64,000 bases of DNA from Amycolatopsis roodepoortensis. GTDB lineage: Bacteria; Actinomycetota; Actinomycetes; Mycobacteriales; Pseudonocardiaceae. The stretch is taken from positions 1,116,001 through 1,180,000 of the forward strand of contig NZ_JADBEJ010000005.1 in NCBI RefSeq assembly GCF_014873915.1, written 5' to 3'. Positions 56,144 to 64,000 of this stretch are shown in pieces. A program made the position numbers and the translations under genes. A model generated the notes under the pieces. That model worked only from the letters and a program-made list of their open reading frames with translations, did not search any database and was not told the origin of the DNA. Position 1 is the stretch's first letter. Each line of letters begins with the position of its first letter.

Positions 56144-57001
56144 GTGAGACACGGGATAGTGCTGTTCACCAGTGACCGGGGGATCAGGCCGGCGGCGGCC
56201 GCGCGGGCGGCCGAAGCGGCGGGCTTCGACACCTTCCACGTGCCCGAACACACGCATATCCCGGTCAAACGGGAGGCTCCGCATCCGCGCACCGGTGACT
56301 CGTCGCTGCCCGACGACCGCTACCTGCGGACGCTGGACCCGTGGGTCGCGCTGGCGACCGCGGCCTCGGTGACCTCCCGGATCCGGCTCGCGACGGCGGT
56401 GGCCCTCCCGGTCGAGAGCGATCCGATCACGCTGGCGAAGACGATCGCCAGCCTCGATCACCTCTCGGCCGGGCGGGTCACCCTCGGCGTCGGCTTCGGC
56501 TGGAACGTCGACGAACTGGCCGATCACGGCGTTCCCGGCGGCAAGCGGCGAACGGTCCTGCGCGAGTACCTGGAGGCGATGCGCGCGCTCTGGACGCAGG
56601 ACGAAGCCTCGTACGCGGGCGAGTTCGTCTCGTTCGGCGCCAGCTGGGCGTGGCCGAAGCCGGCCCAAGCGCATATCCCGGTGATCGTCGGCGCGGGCGC
56701 GACGGAGAAGACGTTCCGCTGGATCGCGAAATCGGCCGACGGCTGGCTCACCACGCCGGGCGACACCGACATCGAGGACAAAGCCCGGCGGCTACGCGAG
56801 ATCTGGCGCGAAGAGGGCCGCTCCGGCGAACCGGAGATCTCCGCGCTCGGGGTCCGCCCCGATCCGGAGAACCTGGCCAAGCTCGAGGCCGCCGGGGTCA
56901 CCGAGACGATCTTCGGCCTCCCGGACCGCTCCCCCGAGGAGGTCGAAGCCTGGCTTCGGCGCCTCGCCGGGAAACTCAGCCTGCCCGCTGGGAGTCGATG
57001 A
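56144..57001 (+). CDS. LLM-class F420-dependent oxidoreductase
   Basis: 285 aa luciferase-like enzyme. Motifs: HGIVLFTSDRGIRPAAAARA, VALATAASVTSRIRLATAVA, SLDHLSAGRVTLGVGFGWN and IPVIVGAGATEKTFRWIA, typical of the F420-binding TIGR03619-like subgroup. Probably oxidises or reduces a small molecule with F420. Start GTG at 56144, 26 bp after the P450, so both may be one transcript. The last 26 bp overlap the end of the convergent kinase gene. Confidence 0.88.
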   Translation: MRHGIVLFTSDRGIRPAAAARAAEAAGFDTFHVPEHTHIPVKREAPHPRTGDSSLPDDRYLRTLDPWVALATAASVTSRIRLATAVALPVESDPITLAKTIASLDHLSAGRVTLGVGFGWNVDELADHGVPGGKRRTVLREYLEAMRALWTQDEASYAGEFVSFGASWAWPKPAQAHIPVIVGAGATEKTFRWIAKSADGWLTTPGDTDIEDKARRLREIWREEGRSGEPEISALGVRPDPENLAKLEAAGVTETIFGLPDRSPEEVEAWLRRLAGKLSLPAGSR

Positions 57002-58376
57002 GGTACCGGCCACCCTGCTGGACCAGGACGAAGGTCTCCCTGCCGGTCGTGGACCCGCCGGAGGCCCGCACGTAGGTGAGCGTCGCCGTCACCGTGTTGC
57101 CGGATTCGGTCACGTTCGACACGGTCACCGCGGTGAACTGCTTCCAGTAGTTCGAATACCGCTCGAAGCTCTGGTTCCTGTTCTGCTTGAAGTTGTCGGT
57201 CAGCGTCGCGAACCCGGCCTCGAGGTTCCCCGGGATGAGCGCGTAGTACGCCGCGAGCGCCTGCCCCGGCGTCTGTGCCGGAGGTGGCGCGGACGAAGAC
57301 GACGAAGACGGCGGTGTCGAGGGCGGCGCTGAAGTCGGCGAAGGCGGCGGCGCAACCGGCTCCGACGAGGTCGGGACGGCGGACTGCGACTGGGAGACCG
57401 GCGGCGGCGCCTGGCCGGACGGGGTCTCCTCGTCGCGGTTGAGCACCACCACCACGGCCGCGGCGGCGGCCGCCGCGAGCACGAGGAACACCGCGATCAC
57501 GCCGACCAGCATCCCCTTGCGCGCCTTCGGCGGCGGCTCCTCGGCGACGAGCGTCGTCGGCTCCCCCGCCGCGAGCGCCCGCAGCTCACGCTCGGTCTCG
57601 GCCATCGTCGGCCTGCTGTCCGGCCGGACGTCGAGGAGCCGGTTCAGCAGCGGCGTCAGGATCCCCGACCTGACCGGCGGGGTGATCTCGCCGCTCGACG
57701 CGCGGTACAGCAACGCGATCGGGTTCTCGGCCGTGCCGTACGGCGTGCCGCCTTCGAGAGCGGTGTACAGCGTCGCGCCGAGCGAGAACACGTCGGAGGC
57801 GGACGTGGCGTCCTCGCCGCGGGCCACCTCCGGCGCCAGGAACGCCGGCGTCCCGGAGATCTCGCCGGTCGCGGTGAGCTGGACGTCGCCCATCGCCCGC
57901 GAGATCCCGAAGTCGGTGATCTTGACGGTGTCGTCCTCGCCGAGCAGGACGTTGCCGGGCTTGATGTCGCGGTGGACGATGCCCGCCCGGTGCGCGGCCG
58001 CCAGCGCCGAGCACAGCTGGATGCCGAGACGGATGACGTCGTCGACCTCCATCGGCCCTTCACGCAGTTTGTCCGCGAGACTGGTCGAGGGCAGGTACTC
58101 CATGATGATCCACGGGCGGTCCTGCTCGTCGATCACGCCGAAGACGGTGATGGCGTGCGGATGCACCAGCCGAGCGGCGATCCGCGCCTCGCGCAGCGCG
58201 CGGTTCTTGGCCTCGTCGGCCTTCTGCTCACCGGCTCCGTGCGGCAGAAGGAGTTCCTTGATCGCGACCGTGCGCTCCAGGTTCTCGTCGCGCGCCCGCC
58301 ACACGGTGCCCATGGAGCCACCACCGACGGGCTCGATGAGCTCGAACCGGTCGGCGAGGCGGCGGATCTCCTCCAT
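56976..58376 (-). CDS. Transmembrane Ser/Thr protein kinase (PknB-type)
   Basis: 466 aa. Cytoplasmic Hanks-type kinase domain, residues 1-275: G-loop GGGSMGTVW, Lys in TVAIKELL, catalytic HRDIKPGNVLL, DFGIS, and the SGTPAFLAPEVARG activation segment. One membrane helix about residues 288-311, then a Pro/Ser-rich extracytoplasmic linker and a globular C-terminal domain (AAYYALIPGNLEAGFATLTD onward) resembling SnoaL/NTF2-like sensor ends. It should phosphorylate target proteins in response to an external signal; there are no PASTA repeats. ATG at 58376. The 3' end overlaps the F420 oxidoreductase by 26 bp. Confidence 0.92.
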   Translation of the reverse strand: MEEIRRLADRFELIEPVGGGSMGTVWRARDENLERTVAIKELLLPHGAGEQKADEAKNRALREARIAARLVHPHAITVFGVIDEQDRPWIIMEYLPSTSLADKLREGPMEVDDVIRLGIQLCSALAAAHRAGIVHRDIKPGNVLLGEDDTVKITDFGISRAMGDVQLTATGEISGTPAFLAPEVARGEDATSASDVFSLGATLYTALEGGTPYGTAENPIALLYRASSGEITPPVRSGILTPLLNRLLDVRPDSRPTMAETERELRALAAGEPTTLVAEEPPPKARKGMLVGVIAVFLVLAAAAAAAVVVVLNRDEETPSGQAPPPVSQSQSAVPTSSEPVAPPPSPTSAPPSTPPSSSSSSAPPPAQTPGQALAAYYALIPGNLEAGFATLTDNFKQNRNQSFERYSNYWKQFTAVTVSNVTESGNTVTATLTYVRASGGSTTGRETFVLVQQGGRYLIDSQRAG

Positions 58377-58605
58377 TGTCGACGTCCCCCTGGAGCTTTG
58401 TCGTTCGCGCGAACCTTGCCAGCATGCCAGGAACGCGCCGGGAGGCAGGACCCGGCAGGGTGGTTTCCGGGGCGGTGTCGGTCACGTCTCCCACGGGACC
58501 GTTCAGCGGAACCCCGCCCCATCGGCTGCCCGGAAGTTCGTATCCCGCCCCGCCGCGGGCGCACTTTACTTCTCCGGTGTGACCTTGTTCCGGGAAAGGG
58601 CGGCG

Positions 58606-59298
58606 ATGCGGGAAACCATCGGCGGACGCGGCGTGCTCGAAGGCGCGTTCGCGTTGCTCGAAGCACTCGACGAACACGGCGGGCAGGCCGGGCTGACCCA
58701 GCTCGTGCGGGCCACCGGCCTGCCGAAGACCACCGTGCACCGGCTCCTCGACCAGCTGGCCGACCTGGGCGCGGTCGAACGAGCGGGCCGCGGTTACCGG
58801 ATCGGGTCGCGGGTGTTCCGCCTCGGGCGGTTCTGGCAGCCCGAACTCCGTGACCTGGCCAAGGAACGGCTGCCGGCGCTGTCGGCGCGGATGCGCGCGA
58901 GCCTGGTGCTCGTGGTCCCGAGGGAGGGTCGCGCGCTGGTCGCCGCGGGCGCCGTCCTGCCCGCCGACGACGTCCCCGCCTGGCCGGGCCGCGCGCTTCC
59001 GCCGGGGACCGCCGCCGGGCGCCTGCTCGCCGCCCATCACCCGGCGCTCGCCGAACCGGACACGGACGCGCTGGAGATCCGCGAGGCCGGATACGCGACC
59101 GAATCGGAGACGATCACGGCCGGACTCTGCTGTGCGGCCGTGGGCATCAGGACCCCGGACGGCCGGGTCGGCGCGGCGCTCGCCGCCGTCCTGCCCGCCC
59201 GCCGCGACCCGGTTTCGGCGGTGGCCGGGCTGGCCGGCACCGCGCGCTCCTTCGGCACCGCGCTCGCCGAATGCGCACGGCGGAACCGGGCCGGATGA
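58606..59298 (+). CDS. IclR-family transcriptional regulator
   Basis: 230 aa. N-terminal winged helix: EGAFALLEALDEHGGQAGLT, TGLPKTTVHRLLDQLADLG; the C-terminal effector domain contains the RALPPGTAAGRLLAAHHP and TAGLCCAAVGIRTPDGRVGA stretches of IclR proteins, but is shorter than usual. ATG at 58606 with GGAAAGGG upstream; the very long frame that starts at 57439 is antisense to the kinase. The target genes are unknown; the secreted amidase begins 284 bp downstream. Confidence 0.87.
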   Translation: MRETIGGRGVLEGAFALLEALDEHGGQAGLTQLVRATGLPKTTVHRLLDQLADLGAVERAGRGYRIGSRVFRLGRFWQPELRDLAKERLPALSARMRASLVLVVPREGRALVAAGAVLPADDVPAWPGRALPPGTAAGRLLAAHHPALAEPDTDALEIREAGYATESETITAGLCCAAVGIRTPDGRVGAALAAVLPARRDPVSAVAGLAGTARSFGTALAECARRNRAG

Positions 59299-59582
59299 TC
59301 GGCGAACCGCGAACAAAACCCGATCAACGCGAAACCGGAGACCGAGCCGAAATCAGGCGGAATATTTCCGACGGAATCACGATCATCGTCTCACCGTGCG
59401 TCCGCGACCGGCGCCGTACAGTGCCGAAACCGGGGCCTGCAGGCCTGTTTGCGTGACCGATCGCCTACCGGACCGGCGTCCCCGCGTCGATCAAATCACC
59501 GCCTCTCCGTTTTCCGCGGCGGTTCCGAACCTCAGCCGCGCACGTACTGTTCAGGAATTCTTTCGGACAAGGAGGGAATTCC

Positions 59583-61199
59583 TTGAGAAGACATTCCTGG
59601 AAAAAGCGGGGCGTGGCCGTCGCCGCGTTTCTCGTCATGGTGTCGGCCGCGTCGGCCACCACGGCCGTCCCGGCGTCGGCCACGGGGGCCTCCGGCCGCC
59701 CCGTGGTGGCCGGGATCGACCTGGAGCGGGCGACGATCCCCGATCTGCAGCGGGCGATGCGCTCCGGGCGGCTGTCCTCGGTCCAGCTGACCGCCTTCTA
59801 CCTGCAGCGGATCCGCAAGCTCAACCCGACGCTCCACGCGGTGCTCACCACGAACCCGGATGCGCTGCGGCTCGCCGCGGAGAGTGACCTGCGGCGTCAC
59901 CGGCACCGGTCGAAGGGCCCCATGGACGGGATTCCGGTGCTGCTCAAGGACAACATCGACACCGCGGACCGGCAGCCGACCACGGCGGGCTCGACGGCGC
60001 TGCTGGAATCGCGCCCCTACCGCGACGCCGGAGTGGTCGAAAACCTGCGCGAGGCCGGCGCGGTCATCCTCGGCAAGGCCAACCTTTCGGAATGGTCGAG
60101 TTACCGCTCCACCAGCTCGTCGAACGGCTGGAGCCCGCTCGCCGGGCAGACCGCCAACCCCTACGTCCTCGACCGCAACCCGTGCGGCTCCTCGTCCGGC
60201 TCGGGAGTGGCCGTCGCGGCGCATCTGGCGACCGTCGCCGTCGGGACCGAAACGGACGGTTCGATCAGCTGCCCGTCCGGCGCCAACGGCATCGTCGGGG
60301 TCAAGCCGAGCCTCGGGCTCGTCAGCCGCAGCGGGATCGTGCCGGTGTCGAAACAGCAGGACACGGCCGGCCCGATGGCGCGCAACGTGGTCGACGCCGC
60401 GATCCTGCTCGCGGCCCTGAACGGGGCGGACCGGCGTGACCCGATCACCGTCGACGCCGCCCGCCAGTCGCTCGACGACTACACGAGATTCCTGCGCCCC
60501 AACGCTTTGCACGGAAAGCGGATCGGCGTCTGGCGCGAGGTCTACACCCCGGACGAGACGACGAAGGCGGCGTTCGACCAGGCGCTGACCAGGCTCCGGA
60601 AGCTCGGCGCGACCACGGTCGAGATCACCATCCCCTATCTGGACGTCATCGCGGCCAACGAGTTCCCGGCGATCCGGACCGAGTTCAAGCACGACATCAA
60701 CGCCTACCTCGCCTCCACCGGCGGCAAGCACCCCGCCGACCTGGCCGGGCTGATCCAGTACAACCTGGACAACGCGGCGATCGAAATGCCGTACTGGACG
60801 CACAACCTGTGGGACCGGTCCCAGGCGACCACCGGCGATCTCAACGATCCGGCGTACCGCGCGATGCGGGAAGCCGCGACGAGCGCCGCCCGGCGGGGCC
60901 TCGACGAGACGCTGCGCGGTGAGAAGCTGGACGCGATCGTGGCGCCGACGAACAACGCCGCGTGGAAGACGCAGCTCGGTGTCGGTGACGGCGCGCTGCT
61001 GATCGACTCGTCCGGACCGGCGGCCGTGTCGGGCTACGCCAACATGACCGTGCCGATGGCGTACGCCGGACCGTTGCCGCTGGGTTTGTCGATCATGGGC
61101 GGGCGGTTCAGCGAACCGTCGCTGCTGGCGATCGCTTACGCCTTCGAACAGGACACGAAGGTCCGGCGGCTGCCGACCTTCATCCCGTCCATCGGCTGA
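59583..61199 (+). CDS. Secreted amidase (amidase signature family)
   Basis: 538 aa. The N-terminal RRHSWKKRGVAVAAFLVMVS then ATTAVPASATGA is a Sec-type signal peptide, so the enzyme is exported. Amidase signature: catalytic Lys in VLLKDNIDTAD, the Gly/Ser-rich CGSSSGSGVAVAAHL and the nucleophile region GTETDGSISCPSGANG. It hydrolyses amides; substrate unknown. TTG start at 59583 with AAGGAGGG 7 bases upstream. It follows the IclR gene, which may regulate it, and ends at a strong terminator. Confidence 0.9.
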   Translation: MRRHSWKKRGVAVAAFLVMVSAASATTAVPASATGASGRPVVAGIDLERATIPDLQRAMRSGRLSSVQLTAFYLQRIRKLNPTLHAVLTTNPDALRLAAESDLRRHRHRSKGPMDGIPVLLKDNIDTADRQPTTAGSTALLESRPYRDAGVVENLREAGAVILGKANLSEWSSYRSTSSSNGWSPLAGQTANPYVLDRNPCGSSSGSGVAVAAHLATVAVGTETDGSISCPSGANGIVGVKPSLGLVSRSGIVPVSKQQDTAGPMARNVVDAAILLAALNGADRRDPITVDAARQSLDDYTRFLRPNALHGKRIGVWREVYTPDETTKAAFDQALTRLRKLGATTVEITIPYLDVIAANEFPAIRTEFKHDINAYLASTGGKHPADLAGLIQYNLDNAAIEMPYWTHNLWDRSQATTGDLNDPAYRAMREAATSAARRGLDETLRGEKLDAIVAPTNNAAWKTQLGVGDGALLIDSSGPAAVSGYANMTVPMAYAGPLPLGLSIMGGRFSEPSLLAIAYAFEQDTKVRRLPTFIPSIG

Positions 61200-61217
61200 A
61201 CCGGGGTCGTGGGTTAA

Positions 61218-61266
61218 GGGGTGTGTGGAAATAGAGACGTTCAACGTCCCTATTTCCACACACCCC
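61218..61266. terminator. Bidirectional hairpin terminator
   Basis: 24-bp arms (61218-61241 and 61243-61266, GGGGTGTGTGGAAATAG and complement) with one mismatch and a 1-nt loop, between the convergent amidase and TetR genes. Confidence 0.75.
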
Positions 61267-61271
61267 CTCGC

Positions 61272-61811
61272 CTAATGGACCAAGAGCCCGAGGCTGCGCT
61301 CCACTTCGGCGACCGCGGCCTCCCGCTCGACGTGACCGTCGATCACGAGCGTCGCCAGCCCGTGGAGCAGGCACCAGAGCGTGACGGCGAAACCGCCCGG
61401 ATCGTTCCGCTCCCCCACCCGGTCGGCCAGCAGCGCACAGGTCGCCCGGTGGGCCTCGGCCAGTTCCGGATACGCGGCCCGGTCACCGATGCCGGCGCCC
61501 GCCATCAAGCGGTACAGCGCGGGATGTTCCAGGGCGAAGCCGAGGTAGGACCGGCCGAGCGCGGTCACCGTCCCGGCGCCGCAGTCCCGCAGCCGGCCTT
61601 GCACTTCGGCGTGTCCCTCCAGCGCGACCGCCACCAGCAGCGCGTCCTTGTCGCGGAAATGCCGGTACGGCGCCGCGGTGGACGCACCCACCTTCGCGAC
61701 CGCTGCGCGCAGACTCACCCCCTCCGGACCTCGTTCGACGAGGAGCTCCCGTGCGGCGAGGACGAGCGCACGACGAAGATCCCCGTGGTGATAGGCACGT
61801 TTGATGATCAT
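61272..61811 (-). CDS. TetR-family regulator
   Basis: 179 aa. HTH: LVLAARELLVERGPEGVSLR and GASTAAPYRHFRDKDALLVA; the C-terminal part with YLGFALEHPALYRLMAG is the TetR_C_33/WHG group. ATG at 61811 starting IIKRAYHHGDL, a common N-terminus for this group. Neighbours do not reveal the target. It reads away from the next TetR gene by 90 bp and converges on the amidase. Confidence 0.87.
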   Translation of the reverse strand: MIIKRAYHHGDLRRALVLAARELLVERGPEGVSLRAAVAKVGASTAAPYRHFRDKDALLVAVALEGHAEVQGRLRDCGAGTVTALGRSYLGFALEHPALYRLMAGAGIGDRAAYPELAEAHRATCALLADRVGERNDPGGFAVTLWCLLHGLATLVIDGHVEREAAVAEVERSLGLLVH

Positions 61812-61901
61812 GGCGGACCCCCCAGCCCTTGATGCCACGCGAACGCCCCACCTTAACGGGTGCGGAACCGGCCGTGAGCGCTTCGGGGCGTTCCGTGTCC
61901 G

Positions 61902-62501
61902 TCAGTCCCGCCGAGCGGCACCACAGAGCCGCAGCACACTTTCGGCGAGCGCGTCGACGCCGCCTTCGAGCGTCAGCTGCTTCGCGTCCACCGCCTGTCC
62001 GGCGGCGTGGCCGAGCGCCACGATCGCGCTGACGAGCCAGGGATTCGCGAGCCGCTGGTCGAACTCGCCCGACTCCTTGCCCCGGGTGAGCAACCGGTCC
62101 AGATGATCGGACACCGCCGAATGACGTTCCCGGTCGGCTTCGGGGTCGTTCTCTTCGGCGGCGCCGGCGGGCAGCCGCGGGTAGCGCCGGAACATCTGCC
62201 AGCCGACGTCGAGCAGGCGCAGCATGGCGTCGGCCGCGGGCCCCTCGTCGAGCCGCGCGGCGGCCATCTCGTTCGCGGCCTCCTCGGACACCGCGTCGAT
62301 CACCGCGCTCAGGAGCGCCTCGCGGGTCTTGAAGTGCGCGTAGACGGTCTGCCTGCTCACCCCGGCCGCTCTCGCGATGTCCTCGACGCTCGCGTGGGCT
62401 TGCGTGCCGAGGACTTCCTTGGCCGCGGCGAGGATCGAAGCGACACTGCGGTCGGCGTCGGTCCGCCGACGCCTCTGCCGCCCCTCGGCTACCTCAGACA
62501 T
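61902..62501 (-). CDS. TetR-family regulator controlling the divergent DUF1772 gene
   Basis: 199 aa. HTH ASVEDIARAAGVSRQTVYAH then FKTREALLSAVIDAV, and a helical ligand-binding C-terminus. ATG at 62501 begins SEVAEGRQRRRRTDADRS. It is divergent from a DUF1772-like membrane protein; only 37 bp separate the two starts, and each start codon lies inside a TGACA-type palindrome, a clear autoregulatory arrangement. Confidence 0.88.
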   Translation of the reverse strand: MSEVAEGRQRRRRTDADRSVASILAAAKEVLGTQAHASVEDIARAAGVSRQTVYAHFKTREALLSAVIDAVSEEAANEMAAARLDEGPAADAMLRLLDVGWQMFRRYPRLPAGAAEENDPEADRERHSAVSDHLDRLLTRGKESGEFDQRLANPWLVSAIVALGHAAGQAVDAKQLTLEGGVDALAESVLRLCGAARRD

Positions 62502-62546
62502 GTTGTCAACCTTAGCCCAGCCCGCTATGTTTGACAGCATGTCAAA
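62495..62546. promoter_or_regulatory. Twin operator-like palindromes overlapping both start codons
   Basis: TTTGACA, 3 nt, TGTCAAA at 62530-62546 covers the DUF1772 ATG (62539). GACA, 3 nt, TGTC at 62497-62507 covers the TetR ATG (62499-62501). Binding there would block both genes directly at the start of translation or transcription, suggesting near-leaderless messages. Confidence 0.6.
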
Positions 62547-63027
62547 GATAGGGTTCGTAACCGGTATCGCCCTCCTGTCGACAGGACTGCTCGCGGGGGC
62601 GTTCGGCTACGGCATGGTCAACGTCGCCGCCACGTTCGACGTCGTCCCGCTCGACGTGCGGCTGACCTTCCACTCCGCGCTGATGCAACGGAACGGCGTC
62701 GTCATGCAGACCGCGATGGGCCTCGCGGCGATCAGTTCCCTCGCGCTCGCCTTCCTCAGCCGAGGGCGGGCACGACAGCTGGCCGGCGCCGCCGCGGTCC
62801 TGGCGGTGACGTCGTTCCTGGTCACCCGCTTCGGGAACGTGCCCATCAACGGCCGGATCAAGGTCTGGGCGGTCACCTCCGCGCCGGCCGACCACGCGGC
62901 GATCCTCGATCAGTGGGAGACCTACAACGTCGTCCGGACCGTCGCCGCGCTCGCCGCTTTCGTGCTCGTCATCGCCGTTTCACGGCTCAAGCTCGCCGAC
63001 CGTGCCCTCGTGGCTCAGCCGGGCTGA
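62539..63027 (+). CDS. DUF1772-like membrane protein
   Basis: 162 aa with four hydrophobic helices (ITGIALLSTGLLAG-type start, GVVMQTAMGLAAISSLALAF, LAGAAAVLAVTSFLV, VVRTVAALAAFVLVIAV). The loop RFGNVPINGRIKVW between helices is the DUF1772/anthrone-oxygenase-like signature. Role unknown; in regulated pairs with TetR it is often a stress or detoxification protein. ATG at 62539 lies within an operator; an ATG at 62527 is the alternative. The stop overlaps the convergent flavoprotein gene by 13 bp. Confidence 0.82.
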   Translation: MSKIGFVTGIALLSTGLLAGAFGYGMVNVAATFDVVPLDVRLTFHSALMQRNGVVMQTAMGLAAISSLALAFLSRGRARQLAGAAAVLAVTSFLVTRFGNVPINGRIKVWAVTSAPADHAAILDQWETYNVVRTVAALAAFVLVIAVSRLKLADRALVAQPG

Positions 63028-64000
63028 TCCGCGAGATCGTTCGCCGCGACGTACCCGAAGGTCATCGCCGGACCGATCGTCGACCCCGCCCCCGCGTAAC
63101 TGTTGCCCATCACCGCCGCGCTGGCGTTCCCGGCGGCGTACAGGCCCGGGATCACCGAGCCGTCCGCCCGCAGGACCCGCGCCCGCGCGTCGGTGCGCAT
63201 CCCGCCCTTGGTACCGAGGTCGCCCGGGACGATCTTGAAGGCGTAGAAGGGCGGCTCCCAGAGCGGCGCGAGGCACGAGTTCGGCTGGACGTACGGATCG
63301 GTGTAGTAGTGGTCGTAAGCGCTGGCGCCCCGGCGGAAGTCACTGTCCACACCGGACAGTGCCTGGCCGTTGAACCGGGTGACCGTGGCGCGCAACGACT
63401 GCGGCGGGACACCGATCGCGCTGCCGAGCGACTCCACGGTCCACGCCTTCTTGACCGCTCCCGACGAATACCACTCGCCGGGAAACGGCAACAGCGGCGC
63501 GACGTCGCGGAAGAGGTACCGGTTGCGGTAGTGCTGATCGACGACCAGCCACGCGGGAATCGTCGGCGACGTCGGGTTCCGGTCGTACATCGTGTGCACG
63601 ACGTCGCTGTAGGGCGCCGCTTCGTTGACGAACCGCTTGCCCGCCGCGTCCACCATCAGCCCGCCGGGCAGGGTCCGCTCGGCGAGGCAGAAGTACGGCT
63701 CGCCGGGGAGCGGGATCGCCGGACCCCACCAGGCGTCGTCCATCAGGTCCAGTGCCGCTCCGGCCCGCTTTCCCGCCAGGATCCCGTCCCCGGTGTTCGA
63801 CCGGGCCCCGACAGTCCATTGTGTACCGATGGGCTGGCGCTGGTATTCCGCCCGCATGGCGGCGTTGTGCTCGAACCCACCGGAGCCGACGATGACGCCG
63901 CGCCGCGCTTTCACCACGCCCGCCGCGACTGCCACCCCGGTGACCTTCCCGTTCTCGACGACGAGGTCGGTCAGCGGCGTGTTCAGCCAGACCGGGACCC
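63015..64000 (-). CDS. 3-ketosteroid-dehydrogenase/fumarate-reductase-like FAD enzyme (partial, 5' end beyond window)
   Basis: At least 328 aa of the C-terminal and middle parts; the frame is open to the window end. FAD-binding and catalytic elements of the KstD/FRDS group: VIVGSGGFEHNAAMR, GDGILAGKRAGAAL, KRFVNEAAPY, and the C-terminal GLYAAGNASAAVMGNSYAGA then STIGPAMTFGYVAANDLA, the typical KstD ending. It likely introduces a double bond in a steroid or similar ring. The N-terminal FAD Rossmann motif lies outside the window. The end overlaps the DUF1772 gene by 13 bp. Confidence 0.88.
   Translation of the reverse strand, partial: VPVWLNTPLTDLVVENGKVTGVAVAAGVVKARRGVIVGSGGFEHNAAMRAEYQRQPIGTQWTVGARSNTGDGILAGKRAGAALDLMDDAWWGPAIPLPGEPYFCLAERTLPGGLMVDAAGKRFVNEAAPYSDVVHTMYDRNPTSPTIPAWLVVDQHYRNRYLFRDVAPLLPFPGEWYSSGAVKKAWTVESLGSAIGVPPQSLRATVTRFNGQALSGVDSDFRRGASAYDHYYTDPYVQPNSCLAPLWEPPFYAFKIVPGDLGTKGGMRTDARARVLRADGSVIPGLYAAGNASAAVMGNSYAGAGSTIGPAMTFGYVAANDLADQPG

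Noticed and set aside
1..64000. tRNA, rRNA, riboswitch or replication origin
   Set aside because: No cloverleaf, rRNA-like stretch, cobalamin riboswitch upstream of the mutase operon, or DnaA-box cluster was recognised by eye; a covariance-model search would be decisive.

Overview
The window is high-GC actinomycete DNA. Paired F420-dependent luciferase-like oxidoreductases, SigB/SigF-type sigma machinery, DUF3140, DUF3618, DUF4235 and holin-X small proteins, a UdgX glycosylase and many GTG starts with 4-bp stop/start overlaps suggest Pseudonocardiaceae, most likely an Amycolatopsis-like organism. That placement is inferred from gene content and repeat style; no rRNA or tRNA gene is visible.

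Layout. 1-10.6 kb: a metallophosphoesterase / nucleotidyltransferase / epimerase operon, an FUSC-aldehyde dehydrogenase operon divergent from a large katE-type catalase, a glycosyltransferase pair (one fused to a HAD phosphatase), and a stress-type SDR. 10.9-34.6 kb: a compact biosynthetic cluster without any NRPS or PKS. 34.6-43 kb: ordinary accessory genes (HxlR regulator with a DHFR-like reductase, lipoprotein, VOC protein, GNAT), an intact IS30 element inserted in a hairpin repeat, a DUF2975/HTH pair, a P450, UdgX and an F420 oxidoreductase. 43-51 kb: a stress block with an anti-sigma/sigma pair, small membrane proteins, an NDH-2-like flavoprotein and a pyruvate-oxidase-like ThDP enzyme. 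51-64 kb: regulators next to enzymes (SDR/TetR, HxlR, GNAT, TetR/P450, F420 oxidoreductase, Ser/Thr kinase, IclR, secreted amidase, TetR, TetR/DUF1772) and the end of a ketosteroid-dehydrogenase-like flavoprotein that runs off the window.

The most interesting region is the cluster. One leftward operon (34529 to 21239) holds an ATP-grasp ligase, a lysine/ornithine N-monooxygenase, a cupin, a methionyl-tRNA-synthetase-like protein, an MFS exporter, an oligopeptide-binding protein with no signal peptide, a second ATP-grasp ligase, both glutamate mutase subunits, an AsnRS-like asparagine synthetase, a glutamate-synthase-like FMN protein and a small beta protein. A second leftward operon (18296 to 10957) holds a carbamoyltransferase, a DAO-type flavin oxidase, a third ATP-grasp ligase, a DDAH-like guanidino hydrolase, a cation/proton antiporter and a clavaminate-synthase-like oxygenase. 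N-monooxygenase, cupin and MetRS-like protein are the known parts of N-N bond (hydrazine) synthetases, so I infer an unassigned N-N-bonded, 3-methylaspartate-containing, carbamoylated small peptide. Both operons are preceded by the same split 11+11-bp motif, which suggests common control.

Other recurring signals are stress-sigma-like promoters (GNNT, 15-17 bp, GGGTA) upstream of katE and at least seven other transcription units; several families of intergenic hairpins, one of them split by the IS30 insertion; and convergent gene pairs that share a CTAG at their stop codons.
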